DNA of 64,000 nt from Patescibacteria group bacterium UBA6220 (GTDB taxonomy: Bacteria; Patescibacteriota; Minisyncoccia; Minisyncoccales; Minisyncoccaceae): contig DISC01000001.1 in the NCBI GenBank assembly GCA_002421745.1, positions 61,387-125,386 of the forward strand. Reading direction: 5' to 3'. Below, piece after piece: positions 34,698 to 43,533 of the stretch. The notes below the pieces were generated by a model. It saw only the letters and a list, made by a program, of their open reading frames with translations, made no database searches and was not told where the DNA came from. Both the position numbers and the translations under genes were made by a program. Position 1 is the stretch's first letter. Each line of letters begins with the position of its first letter.

Positions 34698-37600
34698 TTA
34701 TGCTTCTAATATTTCCTCAACATTATTAGCAATAATTTTAGGTGAATTATCTCGATAGTCAGCCTTACCAGAAATAGAAACAATTTTATTTTCCACCAGC
34801 ATTTCTTGGCAAGACTCCAAGGTAGATGGAAAAATTACCACTTCTATTCTATCTGTCAAATCCTGTAACTTGATAAACATCATAGGCTGACCCTTTTTGG
34901 TGATTATCTTTTTAATGTTAGAAATAATACCTCCCACAGTCACTGATTCTCCAGAAATAAGATACGTTTGATGAGGATTACTATAATCTCTAACCATACT
35001 CAAATCCATATTAACTTTTTTAATCGGCGTGGTCTGTTGTTCGAGCATATCTTTAAATCTTTCCAAGGGATGTCCAGAAATATAAAGACCTAATAATTCC
35101 TTTTCCCACGTCAGCTTATCATAATCTTCCGCAGCTGGAACTTTATCCAAAGCTATATCCCCATTAAAGCTAACCGAAGTACAATTGTCAAACAAACCCT
35201 TTTGTCCGCTTTCTTTTATTTTTTGATTTTTCTTAGACCAATCTAATAACTTTTCCAAGTTGCCAAGAATCTGATTTCTTTCTCCTAGATTATCAAAACA
35301 GCCAGCCTTAACCAAGCTTTCCATTGATTTCTTGTTCAACACCTTAGAATCTACTCGAGTAATATAATCATGAATAGTTTTAAATGGTCCAGCTTTTTTT
35401 CTTTCATTAATAATCAATTCCACAATATTGTATCCAACATTTTTAATCGCCGTTAAACCAAACCTAATCTGGCTTTTTTCTGGAACCACACTAAAATTAC
35501 TAAATGACTCATTAATATCCGGTGCCAGCACTTCAATTCCCATTTTTTTACATTCTTCAATTAATTCGGAAATTCTTTCCACATCCGAACCTTCAGAAGT
35601 GAGCAACGCGGCCATATATTCAACTGGATAATTAGCTTTCAAATAAGCAGTTTGATAAGCAATAATAGCATAACAAGCTGCATGCGATTTATTAAAAGAA
35701 TACATAGCAAAAGGCTCAATCCATCTCCAGATTTCTATTCCAATTTTTTCACTGATATTATTTTTCTTAATACCTTCAATAAACTTTCCTTCTTGTTCCA
35801 ACAAAAGTTTTTCTATTTTCTTTCCAATAGCTTTTCTCAAAATATCCGCCTCAGACAAAGTAAAACCAGCCAGCTCTTGAGCAATTCTCATAATCTGTTC
35901 CTGATACAAGGGAATACCATAAGAAGCTTCCAAAATAGTTTTTAACTTTGGATGCAAATATCTTACTTCTTGAGATTTGTTTTTTCCTGCAATATAAGTT
36001 GGAATGTGTTGCATGGGACCCGGGCGATAAAGCGCCACCATAGCAATAATATCTTCAATTTCAGTTGGCTTTAATTGCTTCAAATATCTTCTCATTCCAT
36101 CCGATTCCAATTGAAAGACTCCAATACAGTCTCCTTTTTGCAAAAGCTTAAATGTTTTCTTATCATCTAAAGGAATGTTTTCAATATCCACATTTATACC
36201 GTGAACAGCATAAATTCTTTTTAAAGTTTCTTCAATAATAGTTAAGTTTTTTAATCCCAAAAAATCCATTTTTAACAATCCCAAACTTTCAATCGCATGC
36301 ATTTCATATTGAGTTACAATGCCGTTTTCATCTTGAGTAGGATGTTGAATCGGCACAGTTTCTTCTAAGGGATTGGCTGCAATTACCACACCGCAAGCAT
36401 GCGTAGAGGCGTGCCTAGCACAACCCTCAATTTTTAAAGCCAAATCTACCAAGCGCGCCGCCTTGTCGTCAGACTCATAAAAATCACTAAACTCGTCAAT
36501 TGATTCCAAGGTTTCTCTAAGATTAAAACCCATAGGTATCATCTTTGCCACTCTATCGCAATAACTATATTCATAACCCAAAGCTCGTCCTACATCTCTA
36601 ATAGATGCTTTGGCTGCCATAGTTCCAAAGGTAATAATTTGTGCCACTTTATTTCTTCCGTATTTTTGCGCTACATAATTAATAACCTCATCTCTTCTTT
36701 TATCTGTAAAATCAAGATCAATATCTGGAGGTGAAATTCTATCTGGATTCAAAAATCTTTGAAAATATAAATTATATTCCAATGGATCAACGTTTGTGAT
36801 GTGCGTCAAAAAGGCCACAATCGATCCACCAGCCGAACCTCTGCCTGGACCCACAACAATTCTGTTTGATTTTGCCCAAATAACATAATCTTGCACAATC
36901 AAAAAGTAATCAACAAATCCAGCTTTTTCAATCACTGCTAATTCGTATTCTAACCGCTCGACTATAGATTTTAATTTTTCATCTTTTATTTCTTCAGAAT
37001 TTACTTTTTCTCCTTTTTCCGCCATTGCAACCAATTGGTTTAATTCTTCAGAATCGATTTTAAATTTTTTAGTAATATTTTTGTAACAAAGCTCTCTTAA
37101 GTATTCCAAATGATTTCGATTGTCAGGAACTTCAAAATAGGGAAGCTTTGTTTGCCCCAAACGTAATTCTACATTACACATATCTGCTATTTTTTGAGTG
37201 TTTTCAATTGCCTCAGGAACTTCCTTAAAACTTTCCAACATCTCCTCAGTTGACTTGATTGAAAAATCTTCGCCCAACATCGACAATCTTTCTGTGTCAT
37301 TAATATCCGCTCCTGTATTAATCAACATTAATATATCCTGCGCCTCAGAGTCATCCTTATTAATATAATGACTATCCGTAGTTGCCACCAAAGGAATACC
37401 GGTCTTCTTAGATAAAGCAATAATCAGTTCGTTAGCCTTAACTTGATCTGGCAAATTAGGATGTGGCTGAATTTCCAAATAAAAACTATCTTTACCAAAT
37501 ATTTCTTGATAACGTAAAGCCATTTTTTCCGCTTCATCTATTTTTCCAGCCAAAAGCAACCAGGGAATTCTTCCTTGAATGCAACCAGACAAAGCAATCA

Positions 37601-37994
37601 ATCCTTTAGAGTGTTTTTCTAATAACTCAAAATCAACTCGCGGCTTGTAATAAAAACCTCTCAAATGAGCCTCAGTTACTAATTTTACCAAATTAGCATA
37701 ACCTTCTTCGTTTTTAGCTAATAAAATCAAATGATGTCTGCGCCCAGTTGTCTGAGGTGTTTTGTCATCCATACTACCCGAAGCCTCATAAACCTCACAA
37801 CCCAAAATCGGCTTAATACCCTTGGCTTTAGCTTTTTGATAAAACTCTACAATCCCATACATTACACCATGGTCAGTTAGGGCCACAGCGTCTTGACCCA
37901 ATTCTTTTACCTTATCCAAAATATCATCAATTTTAGATAAGCCGTCCAAAAGAGAATAGTGCGAATGCAAATGTAAGTGAGTAAATTTTTTCAT
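34698..37994 (-). CDS. dnaE: DNA polymerase III subunit alpha
   Basis: The 1098-residue replicative polymerase. The N-terminal PHP domain (FTHLHLHSHYSLLDGLSKI) keeps its metal-binding histidines. The polymerase core has PDIDLDFTDKRRDEVI (catalytic Asp pair near residue 425), GRGSAGGSIVAFLTHIT, YRPGPMQHIPTYI and ASTHACGVVI. The C-terminal OB fold follows (VGGIISNIKKIITKKGQPM). Length is normal for DnaE1. It is followed closely by thrS on the same strand, so the two may be co-transcribed. Confidence 0.97.
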   Translation of the reverse strand: MKKFTHLHLHSHYSLLDGLSKIDDILDKVKELGQDAVALTDHGVMYGIVEFYQKAKAKGIKPILGCEVYEASGSMDDKTPQTTGRRHHLILLAKNEEGYANLVKLVTEAHLRGFYYKPRVDFELLEKHSKGLIALSGCIQGRIPWLLLAGKIDEAEKMALRYQEIFGKDSFYLEIQPHPNLPDQVKANELIIALSKKTGIPLVATTDSHYINKDDSEAQDILMLINTGADINDTERLSMLGEDFSIKSTEEMLESFKEVPEAIENTQKIADMCNVELRLGQTKLPYFEVPDNRNHLEYLRELCYKNITKKFKIDSEELNQLVAMAEKGEKVNSEEIKDEKLKSIVERLEYELAVIEKAGFVDYFLIVQDYVIWAKSNRIVVGPGRGSAGGSIVAFLTHITNVDPLEYNLYFQRFLNPDRISPPDIDLDFTDKRRDEVINYVAQKYGRNKVAQIITFGTMAAKASIRDVGRALGYEYSYCDRVAKMIPMGFNLRETLESIDEFSDFYESDDKAARLVDLALKIEGCARHASTHACGVVIAANPLEETVPIQHPTQDENGIVTQYEMHAIESLGLLKMDFLGLKNLTIIEETLKRIYAVHGINVDIENIPLDDKKTFKLLQKGDCIGVFQLESDGMRRYLKQLKPTEIEDIIAMVALYRPGPMQHIPTYIAGKNKSQEVRYLHPKLKTILEASYGIPLYQEQIMRIAQELAGFTLSEADILRKAIGKKIEKLLLEQEGKFIEGIKKNNISEKIGIEIWRWIEPFAMYSFNKSHAACYAIIAYQTAYLKANYPVEYMAALLTSEGSDVERISELIEECKKMGIEVLAPDINESFSNFSVVPEKSQIRFGLTAIKNVGYNIVELIINERKKAGPFKTIHDYITRVDSKVLNKKSMESLVKAGCFDNLGERNQILGNLEKLLDWSKKNQKIKESGQKGLFDNCTSVSFNGDIALDKVPAAEDYDKLTWEKELLGLYISGHPLERFKDMLEQQTTPIKKVNMDLSMVRDYSNPHQTYLISGESVTVGGIISNIKKIITKKGQPMMFIKLQDLTDRIEVVIFPSTLESCQEMLVENKIVSISGKADYRDNSPKIIANNVEEILEA

Positions 37995-38006
37995 TTTTTA
38001 AAAACG

Positions 38007-38666
38007 CTAATTAATCTTCTTGCCCTTGATGTGCATATCGCTATCTTCCAAATTCTTAAAAACCGTTCCAATCAAAATCAAATCACTGCCCACATCTATT
38101 TCATCCAAATCCAACATACCATCAATTTGAGCGTTTTTTATATTAATACTGCCACTAGCTTTTGTTCCTTCTAAAATTAAATCACCCCTAATCGTCATTT
38201 GATCAAATTTTGTTGTCGTGTTTTCTATTCTGGCTTTATCTAAAATTATATTTCCACCAACACTTGTCTTGGCTAAACTCAAAAATCCTTTGCTTTTTAT
38301 TCTTTGAGCCAAAACATCTTTTCCAATTTCTGCGCCCACTAGATTAATTGCTCCAGCAGAGATTAATCCTTCAATATCCAAACTGCCTTTTACTTTTATT
38401 TTCGCTAAATAAACAGAGCCCTTAACTTTCGTATCTTTCAAAATCAAATCACCCTCAATCATAATTTCGCCCAAAAAGAATTGACCGTCTATAACAGTAT
38501 TTTCAAAAGTAATACCATGCTTAATCTTGTCCTTTAAAACAAAAAAAGATTTAATAACTTTATTGCTAAAATCAACCATCCTTCCTTGTTCTTCAGCCTC
38601 TCTCATCTCTTGCTCTATTTCCTCCTGTGTTAGGACTTCTTTGTTAACAACTTCGTTTAATTTCAT
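38007..38666 (-). CDS. Beta-helix-like repeat protein (bactofilin or polymer-forming type)
   Basis: A 219-residue protein. After a ~45-residue acidic N-terminus it is built of ~20-residue repeats of alternating hydrophobic residues, for example GQFFLGEIMIEGDLILKDT and ASGSINIKNAQIDGMLDLDE. This is a right-handed parallel beta-helix pattern as in bactofilins or pentapeptide-like proteins. No membrane segment or catalytic motif is seen. A cytoskeletal or scaffold role is possible; the exact family is unsure. It is upstream of dnaE, 12 nt away on the same strand. Confidence 0.65.
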   Translation of the reverse strand: MKLNEVVNKEVLTQEEIEQEMREAEEQGRMVDFSNKVIKSFFVLKDKIKHGITFENTVIDGQFFLGEIMIEGDLILKDTKVKGSVYLAKIKVKGSLDIEGLISAGAINLVGAEIGKDVLAQRIKSKGFLSLAKTSVGGNIILDKARIENTTTKFDQMTIRGDLILEGTKASGSINIKNAQIDGMLDLDEIDVGSDLILIGTVFKNLEDSDMHIKGKKIN

Positions 38667-38778
38667 AATTTAAAAGTTACTATACTATAGTATATATATT
38701 ATCCTAATTTTAATAGTGTTTCAAGCCTAAAAACATTCATCTAATGTGTAAAAAATTTTAATATCTTGCTACTTCAGG

Positions 38779-38784
38779 TATAAT
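38779..38784 (+). promoter_or_regulatory. -10 box of leaderless rnhB
   Basis: TATAAT at 38779-38784 ends 7 nt before the rnhB ATG at 38792. No Shine-Dalgarno is seen. Confidence 0.55.
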
Positions 38785-38791
38785 CAAATAT

Positions 38792-39415
38792 ATGGACATC
38801 AAAGAAGAAACAAAATTATGGAAAAACGGCTATCAATTAATTGCTGGATTGGATGAGGCTGGACGCGGACCATTGGCTGGACCAGTCGTAGCCTGCGCCT
38901 TGATATTATTATCCAAAAATATAGACAAAGAATTACTTAATTTGATCAATGATTCAAAAAAATTATCAGCCAATCAAAGAGAAGTAGCTTTCAAAAAATT
39001 ACAAACCAATCCGCAAATCAAATATGGACTTGGCATTGTTTCAGAAAAAATAATTGATAAAATAAATATTTGGGAAGCAACCTTATTGGCTATGGAAAAA
39101 GCTGTCAATGACTTAATCAAAAAAACAGGAAAACATCCAGATTATTTAATTTTAGATGGACGCGCTACTATTAATCTCAACATAAAACAAAAAGCTATTG
39201 TCAAAGCAGATGCCAAAATATTTTCCTGTTCTGCAGCTAGTATTATGGCTAAAGTTACAAGAGATAAAATAATGGAAAAATTTGATAAAAAATATCCTAA
39301 TTATAAATTTGCCAAACACAAAGGCTATGGAACAAAATTGCATTTTAACGCTATTAAAAAATTCGGTCCTTGTCCGATTCACAGACAAAGTTTTTACCCG
39401 ATAAAAAACAGGTGA
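38792..39415 (+). CDS. rnhB: Ribonuclease HII
   Basis: A 207-residue RNase HII that removes ribonucleotides and RNA from DNA hybrids. The active-site motif AGLDEAGRGPLAGPVVACA (about residues 18-36) supplies the Asp/Glu pair. ILDGRATINL and VKADAKIFSCSAASIMAKVTR carry the remaining acidic residues, and HKGYGTKLHFNAIKKFGPC is the C-terminal signature. It ends in TGA. A REP-like palindrome follows directly. Confidence 0.96.
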   Translation: MDIKEETKLWKNGYQLIAGLDEAGRGPLAGPVVACALILLSKNIDKELLNLINDSKKLSANQREVAFKKLQTNPQIKYGLGIVSEKIIDKINIWEATLLAMEKAVNDLIKKTGKHPDYLILDGRATINLNIKQKAIVKADAKIFSCSAASIMAKVTRDKIMEKFDKKYPNYKFAKHKGYGTKLHFNAIKKFGPCPIHRQSFYPIKNR

Positions 39416-39416
39416 T

Positions 39417-39480
39417 TTGCCCTTCGATAAACTCAAGACACAGCGTGTGTTTGGCGATAAGATCTTAAACACACGCTGTG
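39417..39480. repeat. REP-like element with a 14-bp perfect inverted repeat
   Basis: It starts with CCCTTCGATAAACTCAAGAC, a variant of the CTTCGACAAGCTCAGG element also seen at 45315 and 45911. It continues as an inverted repeat CACAGCGTGTGTTT (39439-39452) and AAACACACGCTGTG (39467-39480) around a 14-nt centre. It immediately follows the rnhB stop and may also end transcription. Confidence 0.75.
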
Positions 39481-39492
39481 GACAAAATACTA

Positions 39493-39526
39493 TTGACATA
39501 TATTTATTAATGTATTATAGTATAAT
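39493..39526 (+). promoter_or_regulatory. TTGACA-class promoter of a long structured leader
   Basis: TTGACA at 39493-39498, with TATAGT at 39516-39521 (17-bp spacer) overlapping a perfect TATAAT at 39521-39526. Transcription would begin near 39530, about 235 nt before the next start codon. Confidence 0.6.
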
Positions 39527-39529
39527 AGC

Positions 39530-39764
39530 CAAGATGAATGGGGGACGTAGCCGAGTAGCTCAGGAAATTTGCATGCTAATCCTTCTTAAAACCTTCATTT
39601 TGACTGTTTTCTTAAACAATCTGACACAAAGCGAGTTAATCACTCGCTTAAGTCTTGCTAATTTTACAAAATTGTATTTGGTAGCGCAGTGGATGCAATC
39701 TATTGATTGTTTCTAATGCGCTGCCCAAACAAAATACTGGGCGCACAAAAAAAGGAAGTGACAT
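39530..39764 (+). other. Structured 5' leader with a tRNA-Ser-like 5' half
   Basis: The 349-bp gap between rnhB and the gene at 39765 holds the REP-like element, the promoter and this leader. From about 39541, GGGGACGTAGCCGAGTAGC and a GCT anticodon-like triplet resemble the 5' half of tRNA-Ser(GCU), but the anticodon stem does not close and no 3' half follows. Further on are a perfect hairpin AAGCGAGT/ACTCGCTT (39629-39649) and a long one whose outer strands TTTGGTAGCGCA and TGCGCTGCCCAAA enclose CAATC/GATTG (39676-39729). This could be a riboswitch-like or other cis-regulatory RNA. No known class is recognised. Confidence 0.5.
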
Positions 39765-40313
39765 ATGAAGCCAGCATTAAAGATTTATGGTTTGAGAAAA
39801 CCCGAAGCTGAACTGCTTGCAGAAAACAATTTAACCACAGAGTGGTTAAAAGATGATATTGGTATGGTTTATCCAAAAAAAATTACCAGCAACTTTAAGT
39901 TGCCGGCTGGGATGGCATTTAAAAAAATGCAGCCCAATATCAGGTGCGAAGAAATCAGCGACTACCCCGGATTCACCACGATTATTTGCGGACTTTCAGG
40001 GAAACCACTCTTTCCCTACAAGATCACCCGCAATCGACTTCCCGGAACCAGCGCTTATTTCGCGGCACCAATAACCGTAGTGGTAATTGATGCCAATGCC
40101 TCCAATTGGATAATCATTAACCAATACGAAGTAAAAATGAAGAATGGCGAGGTTTCTCTTAAGCGGGAAACCATAGAGAACAATTCTCTAGCGAGTATCG
40201 AAATTCGATACCCCCAATTTGCCAACGCTGCAACTGCAGCAGTGAACAGATCCAAACAGGTCCAAAAATGGGGAGCTCAGTCCCCATATCCGGCCTGGGC
40301 AGCTATTCGATAG
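39765..40313 (+). CDS. Unrecognised 182-residue protein under a structured leader
   Basis: I do not recognise the family. The protein is soluble, mixed alpha/beta, without a signal peptide. It has a Pro/Lys-rich middle with FTTIICGLSGKPLFPYKI and a C-terminal Ala-rich helix with YPQFANAATAAVNRSKQV. The Shine-Dalgarno AAAGGAAG precedes the ATG by 9 nt. G+C is higher than in flanking genes. It has its own promoter about 235 nt upstream and a terminator at 40313-40348, so it is a single-gene unit. The long leader suggests regulated expression. Confidence 0.75.
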   Translation: MKPALKIYGLRKPEAELLAENNLTTEWLKDDIGMVYPKKITSNFKLPAGMAFKKMQPNIRCEEISDYPGFTTIICGLSGKPLFPYKITRNRLPGTSAYFAAPITVVVIDANASNWIIINQYEVKMKNGEVSLKRETIENNSLASIEIRYPQFANAATAAVNRSKQVQKWGAQSPYPAWAAIR

Positions 40314-40348
40314 AGGCAACTCATAATTGAGACCTCTTCTTTTTTTTA
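40313..40348 (+). terminator. Intrinsic terminator
   Basis: GAGG/CCTC outer and CTCA/TGAG inner stem pairs at 40313-40336, followed by TTCTTTTTTTT. Confidence 0.8.
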
Positions 40349-40488
40349 CAAACCCTTATAAACTTTACAAAAATACTAAAAAATGTATAATAAACTAGTA
40401 TTTTAACTAAAAACCAAATCCATTTAATAAATAATGGAGTTTCTAAATATTCTTATATATTTTAATTTATAAATCATAATTCATTACT

Positions 40489-40764
40489 ATGGCAGTCCCA
40501 AAACAAAGACACAATTCATCACGAAGAGATAGACGAAGGGGTAATCTTTTTATCAAAACCCCTGTTTTGATCAAATGTCCAAAATGCGGAAAACCTGTTT
40601 TGCCACACACAGCTTGCGGTTATTGCGGTTTTTACAAAAACAGAGAATATATCAATGTTTTAGCCAAATTGGAAAAGAAAGAACAAAAAAAGCGCTCAAA
40701 AGAAATAGCTTCCAATGAGGAAGAATCTAAAAAAGCAACAAAAGAAGAAACTTCAAAAAACTAA
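40489..40764 (+). CDS. rpmF: Ribosomal protein L32 with extended tail
   Basis: A 91-residue L32 of the large subunit. The N-terminal MAVPKQRHNSSRRDRRRGN and zinc-ribbon CPKCGKPVLPHTACGYCGFY are typical. L32 is normally about 60 residues; the extra ~35 are a charged Lys/Glu-rich tail. A TATAAT box lies about 100 nt upstream. It is 6 nt before nusB. Confidence 0.94.
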   Translation: MAVPKQRHNSSRRDRRRGNLFIKTPVLIKCPKCGKPVLPHTACGYCGFYKNREYINVLAKLEKKEQKKRSKEIASNEEESKKATKEETSKN

Positions 40765-40770
40765 AATAAA

Positions 40771-41244
40771 ATGGCCTCGAGACATTTATCAAGATCAATA
40801 GCAATGCAAAGTTTATATGAATGCGACTTTAACAACGCATTTCAAAAAGACGACCTTAACTTTGTAACCGGAAGAAACATAGAAGAGTTTGGTTCCGGAC
40901 TGGAAAACCCTGGTTTTATTTGGGATCTTGTCAATGGAGTAGATATAAACAAAGAAACAATTGATAAAATAATCGAAAAAACCGCTCCAGAATGGCCTCT
41001 TGCCCAAATTAATATTCTTGATCGAAACATTCTCAGATTGGGAATTTTTGAATTGCTTTATGGCAGCAAAGACGATGTTCCACCAAAAGTTGCTATTAAC
41101 GAATCTATTGAACTAGCCAAAAACTTTGGCGGAGAAAGTTCTCGAAAATTTATAAACGGAGTTTTGGGAACAGTTTATCGTGGTATGGAAGAACAAAGTC
41201 AGGCACAAGAAAATCAAACAAAAGAAGACCAGACAGAAGATTAA
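40771..41244 (+). CDS. nusB: Transcription antitermination factor NusB
   Basis: A 157-residue all-helical RNA-binding factor for rRNA antitermination. RHLSRSIAMQSLYECDFN at the start, APEWPLAQINILDRNILRLG and PPKVAINESIELAKNFGGE followed by FINGVLGTVYR are the family signatures. The end is a Gln/Glu-rich tail. It is between rpmF and rnc. Confidence 0.94.
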   Translation: MASRHLSRSIAMQSLYECDFNNAFQKDDLNFVTGRNIEEFGSGLENPGFIWDLVNGVDINKETIDKIIEKTAPEWPLAQINILDRNILRLGIFELLYGSKDDVPPKVAINESIELAKNFGGESSRKFINGVLGTVYRGMEEQSQAQENQTKEDQTED

Positions 41245-41308
41245 ATAATTTTGCTTTACAAAATTAAGATTTAACAAAAAATTATGTTAAATAATTTTGC
41301 AAAGTAAA
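41241..41308. repeat. Short direct and inverted repeats between nusB and rnc
   Basis: TTAAATAATTTTGC occurs at 41241-41254 and again at 41287-41300. The sequence after each copy makes the two blocks near inverted repeats as well (TTTGCTTTACAAAATT against AATTTTGCAAAGTAAA). It may fold into an A/T-rich hairpin. Function is unknown. Confidence 0.5.
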
Positions 41309-41358
41309 ATTTACCATCTGCTCATAAAAATCAGCAATAGAGTAAATTTTAAAAAATT

Positions 41359-42051
41359 ATGGAAGATTTTTCTAAAATAGAAAACGCTCTCAGGGTAAAT
41401 TTCAAAAACAAAGACCTATTAATTCAGGCTTTTTGTCATCGCTCTTACTTAAACGAAAATCCCACTTTTCGATTGCATCACAACGAAAGATTGGAATTTT
41501 TGGGTGATGCGGTTTTGGAATTAATTACTACAGAACATTTATTCAACAAATATCCAGACAAGCCAGAAGGTGAAATGACTGGATGGAGAGCTTCATTAGT
41601 AAATTCAAATATTCTTTCAGACCTAGCCAAAGAATTACATTTTGAAGATTATCTTTTGCTTTCTCAGGGAGAAAAAAAAGAAAAAGGTCGCGCTAGAAAA
41701 TATATTTTAGCCGATACTTTCGAAGCTTTTATTGGCGCCCTATATCTTGATCAAGGCTACGACGCTTGTAAAAACTTTATTGAAAAAGAATTAATCAAAC
41801 GAAAGCTTCCGGAAATAATAGAAAAGAAATTATACAAAGATCCTAAATCACTTTTTCAAGAAAAATCTCAAGAAATAATTTCTATTACCCCAACTTACCA
41901 AGTTTTAGAAGAATCAGGTCCAGATCATATGAAAAAATTCATTGTAGGTGTCTTTTTAGACAAAGAAATGGTTGCCGAAGGCAAAGGATCATCAAAACAC
42001 GAAGCTGAACTGGATGCAGCCCAAAAAGCCCTTTATGCCAAAGACTGGTAA
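41359..42051 (+). CDS. rnc: Ribonuclease III
   Basis: A 230-residue double-strand-specific endoribonuclease that processes rRNA. The catalytic signature HNERLEFLGDAVLELITTEHL (about residues 42-61) and the second acidic cluster ADTFEAFIGALYLDQGYDA are intact. The C-terminal dsRNA-binding domain runs from DPKSLFQEKSQE to the end (GKGSSKHEAELDAAQKAL). Confidence 0.96.
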   Translation: MEDFSKIENALRVNFKNKDLLIQAFCHRSYLNENPTFRLHHNERLEFLGDAVLELITTEHLFNKYPDKPEGEMTGWRASLVNSNILSDLAKELHFEDYLLLSQGEKKEKGRARKYILADTFEAFIGALYLDQGYDACKNFIEKELIKRKLPEIIEKKLYKDPKSLFQEKSQEIISITPTYQVLEESGPDHMKKFIVGVFLDKEMVAEGKGSSKHEAELDAAQKALYAKDW

Positions 42052-42154
42052 ATCAATTAATGTTAAAGAATACATTTAAGTCAAATACCCTTGATTAAAA
42101 ACGAATAATATTGTAGTATAATCCAGTAAAAAGATTATTAAATAACAAAGAGAA

Positions 42155-42538
42155 ATGCTTACTATTAGACTATTAAGAACAGGCAAGAAGCACCAACCTT
42201 CATACAAGGTTGTTGTTGCCGACAAAAAGAATCCACCGAAAGGAGGTAAATTCGTTGAGGAAGTTGGTTTTTTTAATCCAAAAACAAAAGAAAGAGTTTT
42301 TAAAAAAGAACGGATTATATATTGGTTAGGTGTTGGCGCCCAAGCCTCAGACACTCTTCATAATTTGCTAGTTAGTGAAAAAATAATCAATGAACCAAAA
42401 AGAAAAATAATTTTCACAAAAAAAGAAGTTGTAGTAGAAGAAGTAAAGCCTGAGCCAAAAGCTGAAGCTACGACAGAAGAAACTACACCAGCTGAACCGA
42501 CAACAGAAGAGACACCAGCCGAAACTCCGGAAGCCTAA
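42155..42538 (+). CDS. rpsP: Ribosomal protein S16 with acidic Pro/Thr/Glu tail
   Basis: A 127-residue S16. The first ~85 residues are canonical (MLTIRLLRTGKKHQPSYKVV and FNPKTKERVFKKERIIYWLG). The remainder is a low-complexity tail rich in Thr, Pro, Glu and Ala. A TATAAT at about 42117 and a purine-rich AAAGAG before the ATG suggest its own promoter. The rpsP-khpA-trmD order seen in many bacteria is kept, with inserted genes before trmD. Confidence 0.94.
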   Translation: MLTIRLLRTGKKHQPSYKVVVADKKNPPKGGKFVEEVGFFNPKTKERVFKKERIIYWLGVGAQASDTLHNLLVSEKIINEPKRKIIFTKKEVVVEEVKPEPKAEATTEETTPAEPTTEETPAETPEA

Positions 42539-42647
42539 ATCTTGACAATTAATTTTCAGTAAACGATAATTAACAGTATAGGGTAGCAAAAATCTATAAA
42601 TCAGAAATGGAAAGGTCGAACTACCCAAAAATTAAATAATTTTAAAA

Positions 42648-43004
42648 ATGAATATGACAGAATTACCAAAAGACAGAGACTTTCTTGAATACATTGTAAA
42701 AACATTAGTAGATCACCCAGATGACGTCATCGTAGAAAGAAAAGTTGACGAAATGGGAGTATTACTTTCAGTAAAAGTAAACCCCGAAGATATGGGTCAA
42801 TTAATTGGTAGACAAGGTTCTACAGCTAGAGCTATCAGAAACCTAGTTAGAATCATTGGCCTAAAAAATCACGCTAGAGTTAATTTGAAAATAGAAGAAC
42901 CAGAAGGTGGTTCAAGAAGAAAAGAAGCAACAGGCGAAGAAAAACCTGCAGAAGCTACAACAGAATCTTCAGCAACAGATGACTTCGAAGATTTTAAAAT
43001 ATAA
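42648..43004 (+). CDS. khpA: KH-domain RNA-binding protein
   Basis: A 118-residue protein. The single KH domain has VNPEDMGQLIGRQGSTARAI (GxxG loop GRQG) and the preceding LEYIVKTLVDHPDDVIVERK typical of KhpA/YlqC, encoded between rpsP and rimM/trmD in many bacteria. KhpA binds RNA, often with KhpB, and affects cell elongation and sRNA function. The ~40-residue tail is acidic. The start may be 42648 or the ATG two codons later. Confidence 0.9.
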   Translation: MNMTELPKDRDFLEYIVKTLVDHPDDVIVERKVDEMGVLLSVKVNPEDMGQLIGRQGSTARAIRNLVRIIGLKNHARVNLKIEEPEGGSRRKEATGEEKPAEATTESSATDDFEDFKI

Positions 43005-43021
43005 TTTTATTTACACTATTC

Positions 43022-43050
43022 AAAAAGCCGCGGAATTCCCGCGGTTTTTG
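43022..43050 (+). terminator. Intrinsic terminator after khpA
   Basis: CCGCGG/CCGCGG hairpin at 43028-43044 with an A-run before and TTTTTG after. Confidence 0.85.
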
Positions 43051-43057
43051 ATTGATA

Positions 43058-43086
43058 TTGACAATACATACATTAAATTCTATATT
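43058..43086 (+). promoter_or_regulatory. TTGACA-class promoter
   Basis: TTGACA at 43058-43063, exactly 17 bp, TATATT at 43081-43086. AGGAG at 43103-43107 precedes the ATG at 43116 by 8 nt. Confidence 0.8.
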
Positions 43087-43115
43087 CTATTTGTACATTT
43101 ACAGGAGAAATCACT

Positions 43116-43466
43116 ATGGTTTTAAGAATAGCCAGAAAGTTACCAATCTCTCTAGGAGAATCAGAGGTTCAGGTTATTATCAATATAACCAGCCCTACTG
43201 AAAAAAAGGACTCTAATGCCCTTAAAAATATGTATGGCCACATAGCCAGTGCAATAGCCTTGCATATTGCCACAACGCAATTCATTATTAAGTCTGACCC
43301 GGAAGCAGCAGCAATGTGTATTCAGCTGCTAAAAAAAGACTTAACAATTGCCAATGATCTGTCAACAGAAATGGCTAAAAAGCTAGGAGTCAATATGGAT
43401 GGAATCAATGAATACAAAGAAGAGCTATGCGAGCAAAACAAAGGTCTCAAAAATTTCAAAATATGA
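43116..43466 (+). CDS. Unrecognised 116-residue protein
   Basis: Family not recognised. The protein starts with a beta-rich segment (LPISLGESEVQVIINITS) and continues with two or three predicted helices, including ASAIALHIATTQFIIKSDPEAAA. No signal peptide, and no membrane segment is likely despite the hydrophobic helix. The gene has a canonical promoter, Shine-Dalgarno and a terminator overlapping its stop, so it is a complete single-gene unit inserted between khpA and trmD. A second unit of the same build follows at once. Confidence 0.75.
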   Translation: MVLRIARKLPISLGESEVQVIINITSPTEKKDSNALKNMYGHIASAIALHIATTQFIIKSDPEAAAMCIQLLKKDLTIANDLSTEMAKKLGVNMDGINEYKEELCEQNKGLKNFKI

Positions 43467-43476
43467 GATCTTTTTA
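43443..43476 (+). terminator. Terminator overlapping a stop codon
   Basis: GGTCTCA/TGAGATC stem at 43443-43470 followed by TTTTT; the TGA of the upstream gene is part of the right arm. Confidence 0.75.
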
Positions 43477-43481
43477 TTATA

Positions 43482-43510
43482 TTGACAACTACATATTAAT
43501 AACATATTCT
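43482..43510 (+). promoter_or_regulatory. TTGACA-class promoter
   Basis: TTGACA at 43482-43487, exactly 17 bp, TATTCT at 43505-43510, then AAGGAG before the ATG at 43534. Confidence 0.8.
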
Positions 43511-43533
43511 TTGAAAAGAAGGAGTTGATAAAA

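Noticed and set aside
35428..38174. Several plus-strand open frames opposite dnaE
   Set aside because: They are shadows of the minus-strand dnaE and beta-helix genes, without start signals or family features.
39417..39716. A 99-codon open frame after rnhB
   Set aside because: It runs through the REP-like palindrome, a strong promoter and the structured leader, and has no ribosome-binding site or protein-like composition.
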